Source of the DNA: Firmicutes bacterium UBA5286
GTDB taxonomy: Bacteria; Bacillota; Proteinivoracia; UBA4975
Direction: 5' to 3'
Assembly: GCA_002408465.1 (NCBI GenBank)
Contig: DHSM01000011.1
Coordinates: forward strand, 1-33,208
DNA length: 33,208 bases
A program made the translations under genes and the position numbers. Shown piece after piece: positions 15,227 through 22,330 of the stretch (position 1 is its first letter; each line of letters begins with the position of its first letter). The notes below the pieces were generated by a model. That model saw nothing but the letters and a program-made list of their open reading frames with translations. It made no database searches and had not been told where the DNA came from.

Positions 15227-17206
15227 TTGTTCGGTGTGGCTGTCAACTTTTCCCTGATCGCCGACACAGGCAAAGTAAATGGTCTTGGTATTATAGTCAA
15301 GTTTGTGCACTTGGACTGTAATCCGGTCCCCAGGCTGGCAGCTGTCCAGTTGCTGCCGATCTCCTGCCACCGCAATGCCTTCGGCAGTATTTTCCAGCCA
15401 AACCAGCGGGCCGTTGTTGGTCAGGTCTACAACCAAGCCCTGAAAAAGAGTTCCTTCCTGTGCCGCCATGTACTCCAGCTTTTTCTGGTCGAGACATTCT
15501 CCCTCGATATCCTGGGCCAGGCGTTCTCGGAAGGAACATTGCTCAGCAACCCGGGGCAAATCCCGTTCCAGGGAAAGCAAGGGCTGCTGGTTGAGGACCT
15601 GTTTGAGCTGGCGGTGAACAAACAGGTCCGAATATCTCCTGATAGGAGAGCTGAAATGGGTATAGCGCTCAGCAGCCAGATTATAATGTCCCAGGGGGGT
15701 CCAGCTGTACCGGGATTTATGCAGGCTTCTGGCCAGCTTTCTGCTAATCAGCAGCTCTTCCGGGCGGCCCTTTATGGCAGCAATCAGTTGCTGCAAATCC
15801 CGGGGAACGGGGGGATAATCCAGCTGGCAGCCCCAACGGGCAAGAAAAGCATTGAGCTCTTCCCCACGGCCGGGATAAAATCCTTCATTTCCCCGATAGA
15901 GGAGAGATGCGCCGCTCTTATAAAGAAAATCCGCTGCCAGTTCATTGGCCAGGACCATGAATTCCTCCACCAGCCCTCTGGGTCCTCCCGACTCCCGGGG
16001 ACCCATACTGGCCGGACGGCCATTGCCATCAAGGGCAATAGCGGTGGACGGCAAATCGATGTACGCTGCCCCCCGCTCCAGGCGCCTTGCGTTTAACAGC
16101 TGGGCAAGCTCAGCTGCCATCCCCAGCAACTGGGAACTGGAGCTTTCATCCACCTGGGCATAGGTCAGCCGCTGCCTTGAGCGCACCACTGTCTCGGCAA
16201 ACTGATACCTGATTACTTCTCCTGAAGAATCTATATCCGCCAGACAGCTGACAGCCAGCCGGTCACGCCCGGGCATAAGGGAGCACAAATCTCGGGAAAG
16301 CCTGCCAGGCAGCATAGGGATCTCCCGGTCCACCAAGTAAACGCTTAGGGCCCGCTTAAACGCCTCTCGGTCCAGTTGGGAACCAGGCCGGACATAATGG
16401 GCTACATCGGCGATATGGACTCCCAGGCGCCAAGTTCCATCGGGCTGATGGGAAAGGGAAAAGCCGTCATCCAGGTCCTGAGATTCTTCGCCATCTACTG
16501 TTACCATGTCTTGATCCCGAAGGTCAAGGCGTTTGCCAATTTCTCCCGCATCATCCTGAAGGGCCGCAGCCTCCATCTCCACAGCCTTCGGAAATACAGG
16601 CAGGATTCCCTTCTTGGCGGCAATATTCAAGAGATCCAGAAATGGCCTGTGCTCTTGAGCCAAAAGGCATACCACCCGCCCCTCCCAACCACGGACGGCC
16701 GCCAGGACGCAGTCGCCATCCTTGGCGCCTTTGGCCTGCCGGCCAGGAATCATAATTTTTCTGTTGCCGTCCTGGACAGAGCCTAAATGGGACTGACCGT
16801 CGTAGACTGCGGCCACTATTTTTTCTGTTCGGACAAGAAAATCCAGAACCCTGACAGCCGGCGCCTTGCCTGGCTCCCGGCCCAGCACCTGACAGAGGAG
16901 AATATCCCCGTCCCGGGCTCCCTTGGCAGAACCGGGTCCCACATAGTATTGGCAGTCTCTGCCCACATGGACAAAGCCATAGCCCCGGACATGGGACTGG
17001 AAAAAGCCCGCCACGATAGCGGCCTCAGGATTGAGACAATAGTCTTCCTCGGCCTTGATGAGGACTTTTTTCCCGGCCAGGCCGGAAAGAGCCAGGCTCA
17101 CTTTCTCCAGAGGCAAATTCATGGCCGCTGCCAGTTCCTGTGCCTTAATCGGCCGATAAAAATCTTCCGCCAGACGGGTTAAAACTTTCTTTTCTATAGC
17201 ATCCAT
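15221..17206 (-). CDS. rnr: Ribonuclease R (RNB-family 3'-5' exoribonuclease)
   Basis: Processive exoribonuclease degrading structured RNA. The 661 residues carry an N-terminal winged helix (about 1-60), cold-shock-like OB domains (about 70-180), the RNB catalytic domain and a C-terminal S1 domain (about 575-650). The catalytic signature TVDGEESQDLDDGF at 236-249 supplies Asp238, Asp244, Asp246 and Asp247. SPIRRYSDLFVHR is the second family signature. It is somewhat shorter than typical Bacillus or E. coli RNase R and lacks the long basic C-terminal tail. The start ATG overlaps the HAD stop in TAATG, so translation is coupled; no strong separate ribosome binding site is seen. Confidence 0.93.
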   Translation of the reverse strand: MDAIEKKVLTRLAEDFYRPIKAQELAAAMNLPLEKVSLALSGLAGKKVLIKAEEDYCLNPEAAIVAGFFQSHVRGYGFVHVGRDCQYYVGPGSAKGARDGDILLCQVLGREPGKAPAVRVLDFLVRTEKIVAAVYDGQSHLGSVQDGNRKIMIPGRQAKGAKDGDCVLAAVRGWEGRVVCLLAQEHRPFLDLLNIAAKKGILPVFPKAVEMEAAALQDDAGEIGKRLDLRDQDMVTVDGEESQDLDDGFSLSHQPDGTWRLGVHIADVAHYVRPGSQLDREAFKRALSVYLVDREIPMLPGRLSRDLCSLMPGRDRLAVSCLADIDSSGEVIRYQFAETVVRSRQRLTYAQVDESSSSQLLGMAAELAQLLNARRLERGAAYIDLPSTAIALDGNGRPASMGPRESGGPRGLVEEFMVLANELAADFLYKSGASLLYRGNEGFYPGRGEELNAFLARWGCQLDYPPVPRDLQQLIAAIKGRPEELLISRKLARSLHKSRYSWTPLGHYNLAAERYTHFSSPIRRYSDLFVHRQLKQVLNQQPLLSLERDLPRVAEQCSFRERLAQDIEGECLDQKKLEYMAAQEGTLFQGLVVDLTNNGPLVWLENTAEGIAVAGDRQQLDSCQPGDRITVQVHKLDYNTKTIYFACVGDQGKVDSHTEQC

Positions 17207-17901
17207 TATCCACCCAACACTTTCAATAGTTCTTCCCAGCTTCCCCGCCAGGTAGGCTTATAGGCTGAACCCCTGTCAATGAGGAAGTCTTCCAGGAGAA
17301 AGGTGCTTAGTCCCAGCTCCGCTGCAACCAAATCTTCTTTTGAGTCATTGCCCACCATGAGGCAGTCAGGACCCTGCAAACCCGTTGCTTGCAAAATCTC
17401 AAGATAATAGCCGGGATTGGGTTTGCAGAAACTGCTGTTTTCATAGCTGGTAATTGCAGTGAAAGGACTACCTGCCAGCCCTGCCCACTCAAGGCGGGCC
17501 TCCACGGCGAGCCGCGGGAAAACCGGGTTGGTGGCCAAGACCACTTTAGCGCCGGAAGCGGCAGCCAAATCTAATGCTCTGCGGGCTTCCGCCCTTGGCA
17601 CTACATGCCGGCCCAGCTCCCTGTACTCATTAATATAAAATTCGTCAAATACCGGCAGCAGCTGCCGGGGATCCCTGTCCAAACGGCGGAAAAACGCTTC
17701 CATAAAGACCTGCTCATTGGTCCCTCGCCCATCATTGTACAGCATCTTTTCCACACCTGCCATAAGAGCTTCCATGAAAGACACGGGCTCCACCAAAGGA
17801 GAGAGTTTGATTGTCAGGGCCCGGAAATAGCTGTTCATCATCTCAGCCAAATCCAGGGGCAGCAAGGTGCCATCCAAATCAAAGAAAATCCCTTTAAACA
17901 T
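17206..17901 (-). CDS. HAD-superfamily hydrolase
   Basis: A 231-residue haloacid-dehalogenase-type phosphatase of unknown substrate. All four HAD motifs are present: FDLDGTLLPLD near residues 7-17 with the nucleophile Asp, ATNPVF as motif II, the lysine in CKPNPGYY as motif III and MVGNDSKEDLVAAELG as motif IV. A helical cap lies between motifs I and II (class C1). The ATG at 17901 is used; an in-frame TTG 15 bases further upstream lacks a ribosome binding site. It overlaps the end of the preceding TIM-barrel gene by eight bases and the start of rnr by one base, so it sits tightly inside an operon. Confidence 0.85.
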   Translation of the reverse strand: MFKGIFFDLDGTLLPLDLAEMMNSYFRALTIKLSPLVEPVSFMEALMAGVEKMLYNDGRGTNEQVFMEAFFRRLDRDPRQLLPVFDEFYINEYRELGRHVVPRAEARRALDLAAASGAKVVLATNPVFPRLAVEARLEWAGLAGSPFTAITSYENSSFCKPNPGYYLEILQATGLQGPDCLMVGNDSKEDLVAAELGLSTFLLEDFLIDRGSAYKPTWRGSWEELLKVLGG

Positions 17902-18760
17902 CTTCTCTTTCCCCAATTCGATAGCGCTGAACCAATTCCTTCATAGCCAGGGCATCTTCAGTTTGAGCGCCTGCAGATTCACTGATAATTACCGGCGTCA
18001 GGCCATCCCGGGCGATGATTGCTGCCAGAGGCTCAAAATCGGGGCCGTATTCACTTTCGGCAAAGGTCCTGTGGCGAATTTCCCCCCCTTTGGCAAATTC
18101 AATTGCGCTGAAGTGCACATGCAGATTTTGCACCACTTCCGCACCCAGGGATGAAGCAATGCGGTCGAGAACCTCTTCAAATTCCTCCCGGCCTTTGATT
18201 GCCCCCATACCCCTAGCATGAAGATGGCCAAAATCGATTGCGGGCATAAAACATTTATCCAACTGACAAAGGCCAATGACTTCATCCAAAGTGCCCAGCT
18301 GGTTGATCTTGCCCATGGTTTCCAGGCACAGGGAGATCCCTGGAAAGGAGGGCATCAATTCTTTCGCAGTTTGGGCCAAAAGCCTCTCCGCCCGGGCTAA
18401 AGCCTCGCTGCGGCTGCCCTTGCCTACCGAACCCGGATGGACGACAATGCGGGTGGCGTTCATATCCTTGGCTGCAGTTAAAGATTTGCCAATGTGCCCC
18501 AGAGAACTTTCCATTATCTTGGGGTCGGGAGTGCCCAGATTGATAAAGTAGGGGGCGTGGAGGCTGAGAAAAATCTTGTACTCCCTGGCCTTCTCCGCTA
18601 ACTGCAGGCAAAAATCCCTTTTAACGTTAACCCCCCGCCCGCATTGGTATTCATAGGCATTGAGGCCAATAGCAGCCAGATACTCCGGTATCTCCAGAGA
18701 GGACTTATGCCCTGCTTCATAAAAGGAATTTGCGTTTCCGGCGGGACCAAAGTGAATCAT
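17894..18760 (-). CDS. Endonuclease IV-like TIM-barrel protein (AP endonuclease family 2)
   Basis: A 288-residue protein of the endonuclease IV / xylose isomerase-like superfamily. Segments line up with E. coli Nfo: SLHAPYFINLG, VVHPGS, LCLETMGKINQLGT, AIDFGHLHARG, LHVHFSA and ISES, which keep most of the trinuclear zinc ligands (His, His, Glu, Asp-His, His, Glu). It could therefore incise at abasic sites, but many relatives are sugar isomerases, so DNA repair is inferred. Presence in the same minus-strand run as a uracil-DNA glycosylase favours repair. AGGAG lies seven to eight bases before the ATG. Confidence 0.8.
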   Translation of the reverse strand: MIHFGPAGNANSFYEAGHKSSLEIPEYLAAIGLNAYEYQCGRGVNVKRDFCLQLAEKAREYKIFLSLHAPYFINLGTPDPKIMESSLGHIGKSLTAAKDMNATRIVVHPGSVGKGSRSEALARAERLLAQTAKELMPSFPGISLCLETMGKINQLGTLDEVIGLCQLDKCFMPAIDFGHLHARGMGAIKGREEFEEVLDRIASSLGAEVVQNLHVHFSAIEFAKGGEIRHRTFAESEYGPDFEPLAAIIARDGLTPVIISESAGAQTEDALAMKELVQRYRIGEREDV

Positions 18761-18789
18761 ATCTTAACTCCTTTCCACATAAAAGCCAA

Positions 18790-19413
18790 TCATTTTCCCC
18801 TGACAAAGCAGGAGTACCTTTCCCCCGGGGTGAGGACAACCTGCCCGCCAGAAAAATTCACCAGCCAGTCGGAAATTTCCCCAACGGAATCTTTCGGCAG
18901 GCCGAGAGTGACAGTAACCACTTCAGTAAAGACAGTATCCAGGACCTTCAGCTGTTTCTCTGCCAGCTGATTTTCCAGTTTGCTAAAGAGAGGATAGTCT
19001 ACGGTTGCAGCCAGCTTGAGGTAAGGCATTTGCCTGCCCATGCCCGCCGCATCCAGCGCCGCCTTGCAGGTATGGCTGTAAGCCCGAACCAGACCGCCGG
19101 CGCCCAGGAGAATTCCTCCGAAGTAGCGGGTCACCACTACTGCCACCTGTTCCAGCCCTTCCCTGCGCAGCACCTCCAACATGGGCCGCCCGGCTGTGCC
19201 CGAAGGCTCGCCGTCATCATTAGACCGCTGATTGAGGGGGTCGACTATCCAGGCATGGCAGTTATGGGTGGCTTCCCGGTGTTTTTTCTTTATCTCCGCT
19301 ACAAAAGCCACGGCCGCTTCTTCGCTGGCAACCGGGGAGACTTGCCCGATGAAACGGGATTTTTTGATTATCACTTCCGCTTCTGCCGGTCTTGCCACTG
19401 TTCGGTATCCCAA
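18790..19413 (-). CDS. yigZ: YigZ/IMPACT-family protein
   Basis: A 207-residue member of the UPF0029/IMPACT family. The N-terminal domain shows KKSRFIGQVSPVAS, HNCHAWIV, NDDGEPSGTAGRPMLEVL and VVVTRYFGGILLGAGGLVRAY, the family signature; a ferredoxin-like C-terminal domain follows. The molecular role is unsettled; relatives bind ribosomes or nucleotides. The start is TTG at 19413, chosen because GGGAGGTG lies just upstream and GYRTVARPAEAE is the usual beginning; a longer frame from 19458 would overlap trmL. The gene sits 20 bases after trmL. Confidence 0.88.
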   Translation of the reverse strand: MGYRTVARPAEAEVIIKKSRFIGQVSPVASEEAAVAFVAEIKKKHREATHNCHAWIVDPLNQRSNDDGEPSGTAGRPMLEVLRREGLEQVAVVVTRYFGGILLGAGGLVRAYSHTCKAALDAAGMGRQMPYLKLAATVDYPLFSKLENQLAEKQLKVLDTVFTEVVTVTLGLPKDSVGEISDWLVNFSGGQVVLTPGERYSCFVRGK

Positions 19414-19433
19414 TCCCCCACCTCCCTGCGCTT

Positions 19434-19889
19434 TTACACCAGGCCGGGGAAATCCCACTGGCGCAGATATTCAAAAATGGCCACAGCCACAGAATTGCTT
19501 AAATTATAGGAGCGGTATTTAGGCCCCATGGGCAGGCGGATATTCTCCCCCAGAGCCCGAATCTCCGAAGGCAGCCCCGCCGTCTCCCGGCCAAAAAGCA
19601 TCATGGTATCCCGGGGCCAGGCCACATCCACATGGCGCCGGGTGCCCTTGGTAGTCATGCACCAGATCTGTCTGTGCTGATGCTGACTCCAGAACTCATC
19701 CCAGCCGGTATAGATGCTGACATCCAAGTCCGGCCAATAATCCAGGCCCGCTCGTTTGAGAGCAGTATCTGAGACAGAGAAACCCAAGGGTCCCACCAGG
19801 TGCAATCTGCAGCCGGTAATGACGCAGGTTCGGCCAATATTGCCTGTGTTTTGCGGTATTTCCGGCTGCACCAAAACTATATCCAACAT
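19434..19889 (-). CDS. trmL: tRNA (cytidine(34)-2'-O)-methyltransferase
   Basis: SPOUT-class enzyme that 2'-O-methylates the wobble base of leucine tRNAs using S-adenosylmethionine. The 151 residues match TrmL length. Motifs: VLVQPEIPQNTGNIGRTC at the N-terminus, LHLVGPLGF, LDYW, and the trefoil-knot region MMLFGRETAGLP, LGENIRLPMGPKYRSYNLSNSVAVAIFEYLRQ. The ATG lies one base after the uracil-DNA glycosylase stop; GGGGAGGCATAAT supplies the ribosome binding site inside the previous gene, so translation is coupled. Confidence 0.94.
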   Translation of the reverse strand: MLDIVLVQPEIPQNTGNIGRTCVITGCRLHLVGPLGFSVSDTALKRAGLDYWPDLDVSIYTGWDEFWSQHQHRQIWCMTTKGTRRHVDVAWPRDTMMLFGRETAGLPSEIRALGENIRLPMGPKYRSYNLSNSVAVAIFEYLRQWDFPGLV

Positions 19890-19890
19890 A

Positions 19891-20472
19891 TTATGCCTCC
19901 CCGGCCAAATTACGATAATAATCCCGTATTACTTTAAAATCTTCCCACACCGGCCGCTTTAAAGCGGAATCCCGGAGCAATGCCGCCGGATGATAGGTGG
20001 CGACGATATCGATGCCCCTGTATTTATGCCATTTTCCCCGATCCCGGGTAATCCGCAGATTGGGGCTGATGAGAGTCTGTCCCGCCAAAGCCCCAAGACA
20101 GACGAGCAAACGGGGAGAAATCAGCTCAATCTGCCGCTCCAGCCAGGGAAGACAGCTCTTAGTCTCATCGGATTTAGGCAGGCGGTTGCCCGGCGGCCGG
20201 CACTTGATCACATTGGTTATGTAAACATCTTCCCGGGGCAGCTCTGCAGCGGTGAGAATCTTATCCAGCAATTGGCCGGCAGCCCCTACAAAGGGCTGGC
20301 CTAATCGATCCTCATTGGCTCCGGGTCCCTCCCCCACCAGCATCACCCTGCTCTGAGGCCGGCCGCGGCTGATGACCACCTGGGTGCAGCCCCGGCGCAG
20401 GCCGCAGGCCTGGCAAGCTAGATTAGCCGCCGTCAGGGATTCAATATCCTCATATTGAAGCATATCCAGCAT
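19891..20472 (-). CDS. Family 4 (4Fe-4S) uracil-DNA glycosylase
   Basis: Removes uracil from DNA. The 193-residue protein has the family-4 pattern: Cys20-x2-Cys23 near the N-terminus, the uracil-binding GEGPGANEDRLGQPFVGAAG, then NVIKCRPPGNR and a fourth cysteine in KSCLPWLE for the iron-sulfur cluster, and the YHPAALLRD motif towards the C-terminus. Cys29 is additional. GGGGGG lies upstream of the ATG at 20472. It heads the run trmL-yigZ-endonuclease IV-like-HAD-rnr-fur. A candidate promoter lies at 20493-20520. Confidence 0.93.
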   Translation of the reverse strand: MLDMLQYEDIESLTAANLACQACGLRRGCTQVVISRGRPQSRVMLVGEGPGANEDRLGQPFVGAAGQLLDKILTAAELPREDVYITNVIKCRPPGNRLPKSDETKSCLPWLERQIELISPRLLVCLGALAGQTLISPNLRITRDRGKWHKYRGIDIVATYHPAALLRDSALKRPVWEDFKVIRDYYRNLAGEA

Positions 20473-20492
20473 ATAGCTTCCCCCCTTCTGTC

Positions 20493-20520
20493 ACTATATC
20501 ATTTTTCCCAACTCAGGCAA
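20493..20520 (-). promoter_or_regulatory. Candidate promoter for the glycosylase-trmL-rnr run
   Basis: TTGCCT and TATAGT are separated by 16 bases on the minus strand, about 20 bases before the ATG. The -35 lies inside one arm of the 13-base inverted repeat at 20514-20592. Confidence 0.4.
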
Positions 20521-20592
20521 AGCGCGAACCAGGGACGTACCTTTTTGACGCACTTTCGACACCGGGACAACCTGTTTGCCGCGCTTTGCCTG
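20514..20592. repeat. 13-base inverted repeat enclosing dispersed repeat copy C
   Basis: CAGGCAAAGCGCG (20514-20526) is exactly complementary to CGCGCTTTGCCTG (20580-20592). Between them lies a dispersed repeat copy (20531-20587, partly overlapping the right arm) that matches 21373-21431 with about five differences over 58 bases. The whole could fold as a long hairpin in RNA or single-stranded DNA. Confidence 0.75.
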
Positions 20593-20612
20593 GTGGACGG
20601 GCTAATTAACGC

Positions 20613-20641
20613 CAAACACCCCATCTACTGTGGAGTGTTTG
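20613..20641 (-). terminator. Hairpin right after cobC
   Basis: CAAACAC and GTGTTTG, extended by CC/GG across one mismatch, form a hairpin starting one base beyond the cobC stop. On the minus strand it is followed by GCGTTAATT, not a U run, so efficiency as an intrinsic terminator is doubtful. Confidence 0.4.
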
Positions 20642-21238
20642 CTATTTGGGCATATTTGGCGCCGGTCCAAGGTATTGAAACCGGTCCCGGCAAAAACGCA
20701 GCATATTGCAGGCGCAATTTCCCTGCAGCATCTCCCAGAACTCGTCAGCGGCCAATTCTGAGAGCAGCCGGCTCATTGGGCCCCCATGGGTAACTACAAA
20801 GACTGTCCCCCCGGGATATTTGCCGCAGATTTCAAGCAAAGCCTGTTTAAACCTTGTCTCCATTTCCCCCACACTTTCGGCCCCGGGGATGTTATAGCCC
20901 AGGGGGTCTTCAGTCCACAGGCGCCAGGCCTCAGGAAAGCGCTGTTCAATTTGCTGCCAGGTAAGACCCTGCCAGCTGCCAAAGTGCATCTCCCTTAAGC
21001 CCGGGTGAATCTGCACCGGGAGGTTGTGGGGCGCCGCCACAATTGCGGCAGTTTCTCGGGCCCGGCTCAAATCACTGGCCCATATCGCTACCGGCCTGGA
21101 CTGCTGTAATTTTTCCGCCAGCGACCTGGCCTCTTCCCTTCCCCGGTCATTGAGGGGAATGTCAATCTGGCCCTGGTAGCGGCCCTGACAATTCCAGTCT
21201 GTCTGTCCATGCCGCGCCAGATAGAGTAGAGTTGTCAT
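20642..21238 (-). CDS. cobC: Histidine phosphatase, probable alpha-ribazole phosphatase
   Basis: A 198-residue phosphoglycerate-mutase-like phosphatase. LARHGQTDWNCQGRYQG near residues 7-23 carries the phosphorylated His10; SDLSRARETA, the LREMHFGSWQGLT segment and VVTHGGPMSRL with the second catalytic histidine follow. Its start overlaps the stop of a cobD remnant as ATGA, and it lies at the end of a cobalamin-riboswitch operon, which supports the alpha-ribazole-5'-phosphate phosphatase role in cobalamin assembly. By sequence alone it could be another small phosphatase. GGAGGG precedes the ATG. Confidence 0.85.
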   Translation of the reverse strand: MTTLLYLARHGQTDWNCQGRYQGQIDIPLNDRGREEARSLAEKLQQSRPVAIWASDLSRARETAAIVAAPHNLPVQIHPGLREMHFGSWQGLTWQQIEQRFPEAWRLWTEDPLGYNIPGAESVGEMETRFKQALLEICGKYPGGTVFVVTHGGPMSRLLSELAADEFWEMLQGNCACNMLRFCRDRFQYLGPAPNMPK

Positions 21239-21366
21239 CTAATTCCCTCCAGAAAACTTTGTAGGGCCTCAATTAATGTGTCATTTTCCGCCGGGGAACG
21301 CACGGCACAGTGGTACCAATCCCTTCCCTGGCCAATATAATTTCTACAGCTGCGCATGAGAATCCT
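21235..21366 (-). pseudogene. cobD: 3' remnant of cobD (threonine-phosphate decarboxylase)
   Basis: Reading the minus strand in the frame that ends in TGA at 21237-21235 gives 43 residues containing RILMRSCRNYIGQ, DWYHCAVRSPAEND and TLIEALQSFLEG. These match the C-terminus of CobD / histidinol-phosphate-aminotransferase-like enzymes (pattern: I-L-I-R-x-C-x-N-Y-x-G, then a strand of A-V-R-x-x-x-E-N). The stop overlaps the cobC start as ATGA, as expected for an original cobD-cobC pair. Upstream, homology stops within about seven bases of the dispersed repeat at 21373, and the PLP-binding part of the enzyme is absent from the window. I conclude the gene was deleted down to its end. The fragment is too short to function. 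Confidence 0.75.
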
Positions 21367-21372
21367 TTAAAA

Positions 21373-21431
21373 AGGGACGTACCTTTTTGTCGCATTTTCG
21401 ACACCGGGGACAACCTGTTTGTGGCGCTTTT
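21373..21431. repeat. Dispersed repeat copy D, with unexplained flank to 21556
   Basis: Shares with copy C the blocks GGGACGTACCTTTTTG, TTTCGACACCGGG and ACAACCTGTTTG, with only single-base changes and one indel. It abuts the cobD remnant. The further 125 bases up to the ABC ATPase stop at 21557 hold no gene, hairpin or repeat that I can recognise. Confidence 0.75.
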
Positions 21432-21556
21432 GACTGCCCCCAAGGAATTTGCAACGCAGAACATAATTAGAAAGGGCCTTCCTCTCGAAGAAGACCCTCA
21501 TTTCAAAAAGAGTAAGCCCAGATAAATTATTCCGCGGCTAATAAGTTCCACCGGTG

Positions 21557-22330
21557 TCAAGGCATAATTGTTATTTGGGGGCGGCTGGCAACAGGGTGCC
21601 AGGTGATTTCCACTGTGCAGCCATAGATTTCCTTGATATTTTCCCGGGTAATAACCGCCTCCGCCGGGCCCTTGGCAAAGATTCTTCCCCCGCGAATGGC
21701 CACCAGTTCTTTGCAGTAGAGGGCTGCCATATTTACATCGTGGAGCACTGCCACGATAGTGATGCCCTCCTGATTGAGCCTGGTCATCAGGGTGAACATT
21801 TCCTGCTGGTAAGCCATGTCCATATAAGTGGTAGGTTCGTCCAGCAGCAGGATTTCGGGCTGCTGGGCCAGGGCCTGGGCCACCATAACCCTCTGGGCCT
21901 CGCCGCCGCTGAGGCGGTTGTAGGCCCGGTGGCGGAAATCCGTGAGGTGGGTGATGCTCAGGGCCCACTCGATGGCCTCGCTGTCGCCGGGACCCTCTGA
22001 CTGCCAGCGGCCCATATGGGGCAAGCGGCCGAGACTGACCATTTCCTCGACAGTGAAGTCAAAATCCGTATGAATTCCCTGGGAGACCACAGCCAGTGTG
22101 CGTGCTACCTCCTTGCGCTTAAGTCGGGCCAGGGGCTGCCCCCCTAACAAGACTCGGCCGGAATCCGGGGCAAGATAGCCCGCCATCAGTTTCACCAAGG
22201 TGGACTTGCCGGAGCCATTGGGGCCAATGATGCCCGTCAGGTCTCCCGCTTCTAGCTCCAAGGTAATGTCCTCCAGGCAAAAGGAGCCGTTATAGGCGAA
22301 ATTGACATTCTCCAAAGAGATGACAGCCAT
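21557..22330 (-). CDS. btuD: Cobalamin-type ABC transporter ATPase
   Basis: ATP-binding subunit of an importer for cobalamin or a related corrinoid (FecCD/BtuCD class). The 257 residues have Walker A GPNGSGKST at 36-44, the Q-loop VVSQG, the signature LSGGEAQR, Walker B ILLLDEPT and the switch histidine in VLHDVN. The start overlaps the permease stop as TAATG, so translation is coupled. The substrate is inferred from the upstream cobalamin riboswitch; iron-siderophore ATPases look very similar. Confidence 0.9.
   Translation of the reverse strand: MAVISLENVNFAYNGSFCLEDITLELEAGDLTGIIGPNGSGKSTLVKLMAGYLAPDSGRVLLGGQPLARLKRKEVARTLAVVSQGIHTDFDFTVEEMVSLGRLPHMGRWQSEGPGDSEAIEWALSITHLTDFRHRAYNRLSGGEAQRVMVAQALAQQPEILLLDEPTTYMDMAYQQEMFTLMTRLNQEGITIVAVLHDVNMAALYCKELVAIRGGRIFAKGPAEAVITRENIKEIYGCTVEITWHPVASRPQITIMP

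Noticed and set aside
20531..21431. Pair of repeats C and D as ends of an insertion sequence around cobC
   Set aside because: The copies are in direct, not inverted, orientation, and the DNA between them is an ordinary cobC and a cobD remnant with no transposase.
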